Shown: in pieces, positions 45,185-53,573 of the stretch
Layout of the letters: every line of letters starts with the position of its first letter
Numbering within the stretch: the first letter of the stretch is position 1
From: Stutzerimonas balearica DSM 6083
GTDB taxonomy: Bacteria; Pseudomonadota; Gammaproteobacteria; Pseudomonadales; Pseudomonadaceae
NCBI RefSeq assembly: GCF_000818015.1
Contig: NZ_CP007511.1
Location: 3,606,501 to 3,670,500, forward strand
Length of the DNA: 64,000 bases
Reading direction: 5' to 3'
Position numbers and translations under genes: made by a program
Notes under the pieces: model-generated
Seen by the model: only the letters and a program-made list of their open reading frames with translations
Database searches by the model: none
What the model was told of the DNA's origin: nothing

Positions 45185-45202
45185 CATGCCGACAGAGGCA
45201 TG
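45185..45202. promoter_or_regulatory. 6-6-6 palindrome, candidate operator of the WYL regulator
   Basis: CATGCC-N6-GGCATG, perfect arms, between the candidate promoter and the start codon. BrxR/CapW-type WYL regulators bind inverted repeats upstream of their own gene, so autorepression is a reasonable reading. Confidence 0.5.
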
Positions 45203-45225
45203 TAAGCTTTTGGAGCAGGTTGCGC

Positions 45226-46098
45226 ATGAAACGGAAACAGTCGATCAGCCACATCCGCTGGGATCTCGCCCTCCGCTATCGTCTGATCGAGACCGTCGCC
45301 TGGTGGGAAGGCCGCCTGACCACGGGGCATCTGATGCAGAGCTTCGGCATCAGCCGCCAGCAGGCGTCGAAGGACATCAACACCTACCTCAACGAACATG
45401 CGTCGAAAAACCTGACATATGACCGCCATCTGAAGGGCTACAAGCCGGCCAAGAACTTCCGCCCGCTGTTCATCGATGGCAGCGCCAGCGCCTACCTGCA
45501 CCTGCTCGACCAGAACCGCATGCGTGCCCCACACATCGAAGGCCTGGCGCTGGCCTACGCGCATACCGAGGTGCTGCAGGTGCCGGACCGCAGCATCCGC
45601 CCGGAAGTGCTGCGGCCGATCCTGCAGGCCTGCCGCGAAGGGTTGCGCCTGGAGACCGAGTACGTCTCGCTGGCCAACCCGGCGGTGGAAATCCGTGTGA
45701 TGGCGCCGCACACCCTGGTCTATACCGGCATGCGCTGGCACGTGCGCGCCTACTGCGAGAAGAACCGCGAGTACCGCGACTTCGTGCTCAGCCGCTTCCG
45801 CGGCGAGCCGGACCTGATGGATGTGAGCGAGCACACCCGCGAACAGGACGAGGCGTGGAACACGCCAGTGACCGTGCTGATCGAGCCGGATGCGCGACTG
45901 AGCCCGGCGCAGAAGGCGATCATCGAGGTGGATTTCGGCATGGCCGACGGCCAACTGCCCGTCGAGACGCGCGGCGCCCTGGTGCAGTACGTGCTGCAAC
46001 GCTTCGGCATTGACCCGAACACCGTGCAGGCCAATGCGGCGGCGCAGCAGCTGCAGGTGGGGAATCTGCAGGCGTTGAAGGGGTGGTTGTACTCGTGA
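45226..46098 (+). CDS. WYL-domain transcriptional regulator, BrxR/CapW-like
   Basis: 290 residues: an N-terminal winged HTH (WEGRLTTGHLMQSFGISRQQ, then a DINTYL wing), a central WYL domain (about 120-195, ending TGMRWHVRAYCEKNREY) and a C-terminal WCX-like dimerisation domain. Architecture and length match BrxR and CapW, which repress BREX, CBASS and other defence genes and are thought to respond to DNA or nucleotide signals. GGAGCAGG precedes the ATG at 45226. No defence module follows in the window; the next gene on this strand, about 960 bp on and beyond a palindromic element, is sbcD. Confidence 0.85.
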   Translation: MKRKQSISHIRWDLALRYRLIETVAWWEGRLTTGHLMQSFGISRQQASKDINTYLNEHASKNLTYDRHLKGYKPAKNFRPLFIDGSASAYLHLLDQNRMRAPHIEGLALAYAHTEVLQVPDRSIRPEVLRPILQACREGLRLETEYVSLANPAVEIRVMAPHTLVYTGMRWHVRAYCEKNREYRDFVLSRFRGEPDLMDVSEHTREQDEAWNTPVTVLIEPDARLSPAQKAIIEVDFGMADGQLPVETRGALVQYVLQRFGIDPNTVQANAAAQQLQVGNLQALKGWLYS

Positions 46099-46140
46099 GG
46101 GATTGGCTTGGCTCGGCAGCGGCCACAGAGTGCGCCTTGT

Positions 46141-46156
46141 ACGGCGCCTCACTTTT
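46141..46156 (+). repeat. Outlying copy of the palindromic element end
   Basis: ACGGCGCCTCACTTTT is exactly repeated at 46276-46291 inside the large element. The outer copy lies 19 bp before the terminal inverted repeat and may be a remnant of an earlier copy. Confidence 0.6.
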
Positions 46157-46175
46157 TCCAGTCGCGGAAGAGGCC

Positions 46176-46936
46176 GTAGGGTGGAAAACCGCAGAGCGTT
46201 TTCCACCGGGGGTGGCGCGCACGCTTGTGGCTGACGTGGGGCTTTCCTCGGCTCGGGCTACAGGTCGCGCCTCTCACGGCGCCTCACTTTTCTTTGCACG
46301 CGGATCGCCGCCCGGCGCAAAGAAAAGTAAGCAAAAGAAAGCGCGCCCCTTCATCCGGGTCCGGGAGCTTCGCCCCCGGACTCCCCTCCTTCCGCCAGCA
46401 CTCCGGGGGCCGGCGTACAAGGGCCATCCTTGGCCCTTTATCGCGGGGACGCCTAGTCCTCTCGCGGTATCCATGCCGCTCGTCCCCCTGCGCGCTGGCT
46501 CCACTCGGCCGTCTGCAAGGGGAAGGGTGATATCGCCTGTTGGGGTGTGCATGGAAAAGCAGAGCGAAGCTGGCTTTCGATCCTTCAGGCAACTCGGACT
46601 TCCTTCCCCTTCAGGAGGCCGAACGCAGGCGTTGTGCAGGGGGACGCGAGGCATGGACGCCGAGCGAGGAACGAAGGGGCAGGGATGCCCCTTCGTGACG
46701 TGCCCCCGGAGCAATGCCGGAGTGAGGGAAGTCTGGCCGTGTAGCAGCCAGACCCGGATGCAGGGGGCGCCTTCTCTTTGGTTACTTTTGCTTGGCACGG
46801 GCGGCGTTCCGCAGACAAGAGAAAGTGACGCGCCGTTCCAGGCGCAACCTGTAGCTCCGGCCGAGGAAATCGCTGCGCCGTTCGCGGGCATAGGCGTCCA
46901 ACAAGGTGGAAAACGCTGCGCGGTTTTCCACCCTAC
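46176..46936. mobile_element. 761-bp palindromic, non-coding MITE-like element
   Basis: The ends are 32-bp inverted repeats (46176-46207 and 46905-46936) beginning GTAGGGTGGAAAACCGC and matching at 30 of 32 positions. Between them the two halves are an imperfect palindrome about position 46556: TTTCCTCGG (46243) mirrors CCGAGGAAA (46861), CTCACTTTTCTTTG mirrors the GAGAAAGTGAC end, and GCATCCGGGTC-type, GTCCCCCTGC and AAGGGGAAGG blocks recur in inverse order. Small local hairpins (AAGGGCC/GGCCCTT; GAAGGGGCA/TGCCCCTTC) decorate each arm. Open frames on both strands are by-products of this symmetry. It carries no transposase, so mobility would need help in trans. Confidence 0.75.
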
Positions 46937-47056
46937 GGAAAGCGCCACACCCAGACACCGGGCATTGCGCTCCGCCCCACCAAAATCTCCAAACAAATTG
47001 CGTCCCGTCCCAACGTCACGGCGCGCCCACCTTCGCTCAACAAGAGCCCAAAGCCC

Positions 47057-48292
47057 ATGCGCCTGATCCACACCTCCGACTGGCACCTCGGCCAGACCCT
47101 CCACGGCCAGGACCGCGACCACGAGCATGCGCAGTTCCTCGCCTGGCTGCTCGACCAGCTGGTCGCCCACCGCGCCGACGCCCTGCTGATCGCCGGCGAC
47201 GTGTTCGACACGGTCAACCCGCCACTCAAGGCCCAGGAGCGCCTCTACGACTTCATCGTCCGCGCCCACGAAAAACTCCCGCAGCTGGACATCGTGATGA
47301 TCGCCGGCAACCACGACTCGGGCGGGCGCATCGAGCTGCCGGCGCCGCTGATGAAGCGCCTCAATGCCCATGCCGTCGGCCGCATCAGCTGGGTCGCCGA
47401 GGGCCAGCTCGACCATCAGCGGCTGCTGGTGCCGCTGCACGACGTCAATGGCAATACTGCCGCCTGGTGCCTCACCCTACCCTTCCTGCGCCCGGCCGAG
47501 GTCACTGGCTTGGAACTGGGCGACGACTACATGGCCGGCATTCGTCAGGTGCATGAACGCCTCATCGCCGCCGCCGAGGCCGTGCGCCAGCCCGGCCAGG
47601 CGCTGGTTGCCATGAGCCATGCGCACATGGCCGGCGGCGCGGTGTCGGAGGAGTCCGAGCGCAATATCGTCATCGGCAATGCCGAGGCCCTGCCGGCCAG
47701 CCTGTTTCCCGAATCGGTCGCCTACGTCGCCCTCGGCCATCTGCACAAACCGCAGCAGGTCGCCGGGCAGGTGCGCGTCCGCTACAGCGGCTCGCCACTG
47801 CCGCTGTCCTTCGCCGAGGTCAATTACCCGCATCAGGTGCTGCTCGTCGAGCTCGATGGCGAGGCCCTGAAACAGGTCGACAGCCTGGCGGTGCCGCGTG
47901 CGGTGGAGATGATCCGCATCGGCCGCGCCCCGCTGGCCGAGGTGATCGCCGCGCTGGAGGCGCTGCCGCCCACCGGCCTGTTCGACGAACACCTGCCCTG
48001 GCTCGAGGTACGCGTACTGCTCGACGAACCGCTGCCGGACCTGCGCCAGCGCATCGAAACCGCGATAACCGGCAAGGCCTGCCGGCTGGTGCGCATCGCC
48101 AGCGAATACGCCGGCAAGCGTGGCGAGACGGAATCGGACGTGCTGCTCGGCCTCGACCAGATCACCCCGCAGGAGCTGTTCGCCCGCGCCTGGGAAGAAC
48201 AGTACGGCAACCCGGCGGACGAACAGGCGCTGGACGATTTCGCCACCTTGCTGCAACGCGTCGAGTTCGCCCATGCGGAGGATGACCGATGA
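47057..48292 (+). CDS. sbcD: Exonuclease SbcCD, nuclease subunit SbcD
   Basis: 411 residues, Mre11-type metallophosphoesterase. Motifs: HTSDWHLG (I), AGDVFDTVNPP (II), AGNHDSGGRIE (III), MSHAHMAGG (IV) and LGHLHKPQ (V). With SbcC it cleaves DNA hairpins and long palindromes at replication forks. The ATG overlaps nothing upstream; its ribosome-binding site is weak. The stop overlaps sbcC (ATGA), so the pair is coupled. It lies 120 bp downstream of the palindromic element. Confidence 0.95.
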   Translation: MRLIHTSDWHLGQTLHGQDRDHEHAQFLAWLLDQLVAHRADALLIAGDVFDTVNPPLKAQERLYDFIVRAHEKLPQLDIVMIAGNHDSGGRIELPAPLMKRLNAHAVGRISWVAEGQLDHQRLLVPLHDVNGNTAAWCLTLPFLRPAEVTGLELGDDYMAGIRQVHERLIAAAEAVRQPGQALVAMSHAHMAGGAVSEESERNIVIGNAEALPASLFPESVAYVALGHLHKPQQVAGQVRVRYSGSPLPLSFAEVNYPHQVLLVELDGEALKQVDSLAVPRAVEMIRIGRAPLAEVIAALEALPPTGLFDEHLPWLEVRVLLDEPLPDLRQRIETAITGKACRLVRIASEYAGKRGETESDVLLGLDQITPQELFARAWEEQYGNPADEQALDDFATLLQRVEFAHAEDDR

Positions 48293-51200
48293 AAATCCTC
48301 GCCATCCGCCTGAAGAACCTGGCATCGCTGGCCGGGGAGCAGGTCATCGACTTCACCGCCGAACCGCTGGCCAGCGCCGGGCTGTTCGCCATCACCGGGC
48401 CCACCGGCGCGGGCAAGAGCACCATTCTCGACGCCCTGTGCCTGGCGCTGTTCGGCAGCACGCCGCGGCTGGACGGCGTGTCACCGCTGAACAAGGTCCC
48501 CGATGTGGAGGCCGAAATCGGCGGTGGCGATGAGCGCAACCTGCTGCGCCGCGGCTGCGGCAGCGGCTACGCCGAGGTGGATTTCGTCGGTGTCGACGGC
48601 CACCGCTACCGCGCGCGCTGGGAGGTCAAGCGCGCCCGCGAGAAGATCGACGGCCGCCTGCAGGCCAGCAGCCAAAGCCTTACGGATCTCGACAGCGGCA
48701 CGCTGCTGGCCAGCGGCAAGAAACGCGAGTTCAAGGAACTGCTCGAAGCGCGCCTGGGACTGACCCTGGCCCAGTTCACCCGCGCCGTGCTGCTGGCGCA
48801 GAGCGAGTTTTCCGCCTTTCTCAAGGCCGATGACAACGAGCGCGGCACCCTCCTGGAAAAGCTCACCGATACCGGCCTCTACAGCCGCCTGGGCCAGGCC
48901 GCCTTCGAGGCCGCCAAAGAGGCGAAGGAAGGCCTCGCCCGCTTGGAGCAGCAGGCCGGCGGCCTGCAGCCACTGGAGCCCGAGCAGCGTGACGAACTGG
49001 AGCGCGAACATCAGGCTCAGCTCGACGCGCTGAAAGCGCTGCAGCAGCAGCTCAAGGCGCTGGAAGCGCAGCGGCAATGGCTCAGCGAACTGCAGCGCCT
49101 GGAAAACGAGCGCGAAGCGGCATGCCAGCAACTGCAGGATGCCGAAGACGAGCGCGAAAACCTCGCCGAGGCCCGGCGCATCCTCGACCTGTTCGAGCAA
49201 CTGGCGCCGCAACGCCATCGTTTCTTGCGCCTGCAGGATCTCGGCCCGCTGCTGGACAAGGCGGCCGACAGCCTGGCGCGCCTGCAGCATGAGGAACAGG
49301 CCGTGCAGCAGCGCCTGGCCGAGCTGCAGAGCCAATGCAGCGCCGCCAGCGAGCAACTGCGTTCGGCCGAACAGGCGCGCCAGGACGCCGAACCGCGGCT
49401 GGCCCAGGCGCGCCGTGAAGAGGAACGCCTGCAGCATCTGAACGCCGACCTGGCCACTATCCGCGAGGACAGCACCCAGGCCAATGCCGAGGTGACTGCG
49501 GGCGCAGCGACGCTCACGCAGCTCACCGAGCGCCAGCAGCGCGCCGCGGCGGAACTTGCCGCGCTGAGCCAGCAACTGGACAAGAGCGCCGCGCTGCAAC
49601 CGCTGTGCAGCGCCTGGGACGGCTATCGCCCGCGCCTGCAACAGGCCGTGCAGCTGGCGGCACGACTGCAGCAAGGTCAGGGCGAACTCCCGGCACTGGA
49701 AGCGCGGGCCAAGGCCGCCGAAAACCAGCAAAGCCTGGCCCGCGAGGCGCTGGACGCTCTGCAACGTGAGCGCGGCAGCGAAGTCGGCCTGGCCGAACAG
49801 CTCGCCCAACTGCACGGGCAGCTGGACCAATGGCGCCAGGCCGAGCGCGAAACCGCGACCCTGCGCGAGCTTTGGTCGCAGCAACGCGAGCTCGAAACCA
49901 GCCGACGCGAACTGGCCGACGCCACCACCGGCCAGCAGGCGGAGCTGGATGGCCTGGTGCCGCTGGGCAAGCAGGTTCGCGCCGAGCGCGACGCCGCCGA
50001 GCAGGCGCTGAACGTCACCCTCGCCTTGCTCGAACGCCAGCGCCTGGCGCGCAGTGCGAATGTCGAGGCGCTACGCGCCGCGCTGGTGCCGGGCGAGCCC
50101 TGCCCGGTCTGTGGCAGCCAGGAACATCCCTGGCATGCGGCCGATGCCATGCTCGCCGGCCTCGATCAGCAGGACGACCGCGAGGCCGAACGCGCCCGCG
50201 AAGCGCTGCAGGCCCAGGACCAGCGCCTGCAGGAACTGCGCGACCGCCACGTCGCGCTCAGCACCCAGTTGCGCCAGAGCCAGCAGCGTCAGAGCGAAGT
50301 CGAGGCGCAGCTACAGACGTTGGCGCCGCGTCTGCACGCCCTGCCAGCGCATGCCGAACTGCTTCGCCAACCCGAAGAAAAGCGCGCGGACTGGCTGGAA
50401 GCCCGCGTGGCGACCCTGAACCAGCAGATCGCCGATGCCAGCCGGCAGCAACAACAACTGCTCGGGTTGCAGCAGCGCAGCGAAGCCCTGCAGCAGGCCT
50501 GGCAGGCCGCGCGCGAGGCCTGCGTCGCAGCGACCCAGCAGCTCGAGCGCCAGCGCGATGCCCTCGCCCGCGACGGCCAGCAGCTCGACGCAGAGCTGAC
50601 GGCCTTCGCCGAGCTGCTGCCGGCCGAGCGTCTGCAGCGCTGGCGCGAAGACCCGGCGCAGACCTTTATGCAGCTGGACGCCGACATCGCCACGCGCCTG
50701 CAGCAACTGCAGGCGCAAGCCGAGCTGGCCGAGGAGCTGCGCCAGTGCGAGCAGCGCCAAAGCGACGAACAGCTGCAGCAGCGCCATCGCCAGGAGAAAC
50801 AGGCGAGCTGCCAGGCACGCCTGGCCGAACGCGAGAAGCTGCTGCTGGCCTGCCGGCAGGCGCTGCAGACCAGCCTCGGCGAGCAGCCCAGCGCCAGTAC
50901 CTGGCAGCTGCAACTGGACCAGGCCATCCAGACCGCGCGCCAGGCCCAGGTCGAAATCGACCGCCAACTCAACGACGGCAGGCTCGGCCTGACCCGCTTG
51001 CAGAGCGAACAGCAGAGCTGCCGGCAGCGCCACGCCGAGCTGCAGCAGGAGCGCGAGGCGCTGCAGGTCGAACTCGCCTCCTGGCGCAGCGCCCATCCGG
51101 CGCTGGACGACACCACCCTCGCCCAGTTGCTGCAGATGGACGAGGCACTGCTGACCGAGGCGCGCCAGCGCCTGCAGCAGAACGCCGAAACCCTGACCCG

Positions 51201-51942
51201 CTGTCGCGAGCGACTCGACGGCTGTCTCGCCCGCCTGGCCAGCCACCAGCAGCAACAGGCCGAGGTGCCGGAAGCCGAGCAGTTGCAACAGGCACATGCC
51301 GAACAGCTGCAGCGCTGCGAACAGGCCGAGCAGCGCTGCGCGGAAACCCGTGCTCAGCTGCTCGACGACGACAAGCGCCGCCGCCAGAGCCAGGCGCTGC
51401 TGGCGCAGATCGACAAGGCGCGCGCCGAAATGCAGCGCTGGGGGCGTATCGCCGCGCTGATCGGCTCGAGCGACGGCGGCGCCTTCCGCAAGATCGCCCA
51501 GGCCTACAACCTCGACCTGCTGGTGCAGCACGCCAACGTGCAGCTGCGCCAGCTGGCCCGCCGTTATCGGCTCAAGCGCGGCGGCAGCCCGCTGGGCCTC
51601 TTGGTGATGGATACCGAGATGGGCGACGAGCTGCGCTCGGTGCATTCGCTGTCCGGCGGCGAGACCTTTCTCGTCTCGCTGGCCCTGGCACTGGGCCTGG
51701 CCTCGATGGCCTCGAGCAAGCTCAGGATCGAATCGCTGTTCATCGACGAGGGCTTCGGCAGCCTCGACCCCGAGTCGCTGCAGATCGCCATGGACGCGCT
51801 GGATTCGCTGCAAGCCCAGGGCCGCAAGGTGGCGGTGATCAGCCACGTCGCCGAGATGCACGAACGCATTCCGGTGCAGATCCAGGTACAGCGCCAGGGC
51901 AACGGGCAGAGCGGGCTGAAGATCGTCGGCGCAGGGGGCTGA
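48289..51942 (+). CDS. sbcC: Exonuclease SbcCD, ATPase subunit SbcC
   Basis: 1217 residues, Rad50-type SMC ATPase. Walker A is GPTGAGKSTILDAL (about 38-50), the long Gln/Glu-rich coiled coils flank the zinc hook CPVCG (Cys605 and Cys608), and the C-terminal half has the signature SLSGGETFLVSLALALGLA and Walker B LFIDEGFGSLDPES. Length is slightly above E. coli SbcC. Very high CAG/GAG content in the coiled-coil produces long false frames on the other strand. It is the last gene of the sbcDC pair. Confidence 0.96.
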   Translation: MKILAIRLKNLASLAGEQVIDFTAEPLASAGLFAITGPTGAGKSTILDALCLALFGSTPRLDGVSPLNKVPDVEAEIGGGDERNLLRRGCGSGYAEVDFVGVDGHRYRARWEVKRAREKIDGRLQASSQSLTDLDSGTLLASGKKREFKELLEARLGLTLAQFTRAVLLAQSEFSAFLKADDNERGTLLEKLTDTGLYSRLGQAAFEAAKEAKEGLARLEQQAGGLQPLEPEQRDELEREHQAQLDALKALQQQLKALEAQRQWLSELQRLENEREAACQQLQDAEDERENLAEARRILDLFEQLAPQRHRFLRLQDLGPLLDKAADSLARLQHEEQAVQQRLAELQSQCSAASEQLRSAEQARQDAEPRLAQARREEERLQHLNADLATIREDSTQANAEVTAGAATLTQLTERQQRAAAELAALSQQLDKSAALQPLCSAWDGYRPRLQQAVQLAARLQQGQGELPALEARAKAAENQQSLAREALDALQRERGSEVGLAEQLAQLHGQLDQWRQAERETATLRELWSQQRELETSRRELADATTGQQAELDGLVPLGKQVRAERDAAEQALNVTLALLERQRLARSANVEALRAALVPGEPCPVCGSQEHPWHAADAMLAGLDQQDDREAERAREALQAQDQRLQELRDRHVALSTQLRQSQQRQSEVEAQLQTLAPRLHALPAHAELLRQPEEKRADWLEARVATLNQQIADASRQQQQLLGLQQRSEALQQAWQAAREACVAATQQLERQRDALARDGQQLDAELTAFAELLPAERLQRWREDPAQTFMQLDADIATRLQQLQAQAELAEELRQCEQRQSDEQLQQRHRQEKQASCQARLAEREKLLLACRQALQTSLGEQPSASTWQLQLDQAIQTARQAQVEIDRQLNDGRLGLTRLQSEQQSCRQRHAELQQEREALQVELASWRSAHPALDDTTLAQLLQMDEALLTEARQRLQQNAETLTRCRERLDGCLARLASHQQQQAEVPEAEQLQQAHAEQLQRCEQAEQRCAETRAQLLDDDKRRRQSQALLAQIDKARAEMQRWGRIAALIGSSDGGAFRKIAQAYNLDLLVQHANVQLRQLARRYRLKRGGSPLGLLVMDTEMGDELRSVHSLSGGETFLVSLALALGLASMASSKLRIESLFIDEGFGSLDPESLQIAMDALDSLQAQGRKVAVISHVAEMHERIPVQIQVQRQGNGQSGLKIVGAGG

Positions 51943-52055
51943 CCGGGCCGGCCGATGCAGGCGCAAAGCCGCATGCCGCGGGCGAGCAAACAGCGATTGA
52001 CTTTGCCGCCTCGGCGCCTCAAAGATGTGCGAAAAATTTTACGAGGCGTTCAATC

Positions 52056-53450
52056 ATGAGCTCCAGCGGCATCGGCGAACAGGCGGTCTCCCTTTTCACC
52101 CGGCGCGAGCGTGAGCGCTTCCTGGCTGCCAACCCGCGCTCGGCGGCGCTGGCCGAGCGCGCCCGGCACTCGCTGTTCGCCGGCGTGCCGATGCACTGGA
52201 TGAGCGACTGGTCGACGCCGGTGCCGCTGTTCGTCGAGAGCGCCCAGGGCGCGCGCTTTCGCGATGTCGACGGGCACGAGTACGTGGACTTCTGCCTCGG
52301 CGATACCGGCAGCATGTTCGGCCACTCGCCGGCGCCGATCGCCGCCGCCCTGGCCGAGCAGGCCGGGCGCGGGCTGACCACCATGCTGCCGGGCGAGGAT
52401 GCGGTGGTCTGCGGCGAGCGCCTGGCCGAGCGCTTCGGCCTGCCCTACTGGCAGGTGGCGACCACCGCCACCGATGCCAACCGCTTCGTCATCCGCTGGG
52501 CGCGCGCCATCACCGGGCGCAAGATGCTGCTGGTGATCGACGGCTGCTACCACGGCACCGTCGACGACACCCTGGTGCGCTACCGCGAAGGCCTGACCGT
52601 GCACCGCGCCGGGCTGATCGGCCAGGCGCGCAACCTGGCCAAGACCTGCCGCGCGGTGCCGTTCAACGATCTCGCCGCGCTCGAGGCCGCGCTGGCGCCG
52701 GGCGACGTCGCCGCGCTGCTGATGGAGCCGGCGATGACCAATATCGGCATGGTGCTGCCCGAGCCCGGCTACCTCGAGCAGGTGCGCGCGCTGACCCGTC
52801 GCCACGGTACCCTGCTGATCATCGACGAGACCCACACCATTTCCACCGGCCCCGGCGGCTGCACCCGCGCCTGGCATCTCGAGCCGGACTTCCTCACCCT
52901 CGGCAAACCCGTGGCCGGCGGCGTGCCGGCATCGGTCTACGGCTGCAGCGCGGCGATGGCGCAGGCCATGCAGATCGCCCGCCAGCATGCCAGCGAGATG
53001 AGCCACGGCCATGGCCACAGCGGCATGGGCACCACGCTCTCGGCCAACGCCCTGGCGATGCACTGCATGCGCGCCAACCTCGAACAGGTGATGACCGCCG
53101 AAGCCTACGCGCACATGCTGCCGCTTGCCGCCCGGCTGGCCGCGGGGCTGCGCGAGGTGATCGCGCGGCATGGCCTGGCCTGGTCGGTCAGCGAGCTGGG
53201 CGCGCGCTGCGAATTCCAGTTCTGCCCCAGCGCGCCGAAGAATGGCGCCGAGGCCGAAGCGGCCTTCCACGACAGCCTGCAGATGGCCCTGCACCTGTAC
53301 CTGATCAACCGCGGCATCCTCATCACGCCGTTCCACAACATGACGCTGTGCTGCCCGGACACCCGTCCCGAGGACGTCGACCAGCTGCTCGCCACCCTCG
53401 ACACCGGGCTCGGCGAACTGCTCGCACTGCCGGGTGCGCGGGAGGTCTGA
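52056..53450 (+). CDS. Class III aminotransferase (GSA-aminotransferase-like)
   Basis: 464 residues, fold-type I PLP enzyme. Motifs: DGHEYVDFCLGDTGSMFGHS near the N-terminus, the cofactor region CYHGTVDD, LIIDETHTISTGPGG, and the PLP lysine in TLGKPVAGGVPAS. It resembles glutamate-1-semialdehyde aminomutase but lies in an operon-like order with a glutamine-synthetase-like ligase and a dioxygenase, so amine or polyamine transamination is more likely than haem synthesis. ACGAGGCG precedes the ATG. The donor and acceptor are unknown. Confidence 0.85.
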   Translation: MSSSGIGEQAVSLFTRRERERFLAANPRSAALAERARHSLFAGVPMHWMSDWSTPVPLFVESAQGARFRDVDGHEYVDFCLGDTGSMFGHSPAPIAAALAEQAGRGLTTMLPGEDAVVCGERLAERFGLPYWQVATTATDANRFVIRWARAITGRKMLLVIDGCYHGTVDDTLVRYREGLTVHRAGLIGQARNLAKTCRAVPFNDLAALEAALAPGDVAALLMEPAMTNIGMVLPEPGYLEQVRALTRRHGTLLIIDETHTISTGPGGCTRAWHLEPDFLTLGKPVAGGVPASVYGCSAAMAQAMQIARQHASEMSHGHGHSGMGTTLSANALAMHCMRANLEQVMTAEAYAHMLPLAARLAAGLREVIARHGLAWSVSELGARCEFQFCPSAPKNGAEAEAAFHDSLQMALHLYLINRGILITPFHNMTLCCPDTRPEDVDQLLATLDTGLGELLALPGAREV

Positions 53451-53573
53451 GCATGGCGCTCTATCCTTCGGGCATCGCACCCGGGCGCTGAAAGCCTGCT
53501 CACGCTCCGCCTGCGTCGCTGGAAAGCCATCCTTCCAGCGACGGTACCGCCCCGTAGCCCTAAGGATTCAGCC

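Noticed and set aside
46141-46936. Insertion sequence with a transposase
   Set aside because: No transposase domain in any frame, only symmetric non-coding arms; called MITE-like instead.
46274-47440. 388-codon minus-strand frame across the palindromic element and sbcD
   Set aside because: Arises from the symmetric arms of a non-coding element and the shadow of sbcD; no family or start signal.
49830-52055. Alternative plus-strand frame running from within sbcC into the aminotransferase gene
   Set aside because: Only the last part (from 52056) is real. The earlier part is Arg/Ala/Pro-rich shadow of the sbcC coiled coil.
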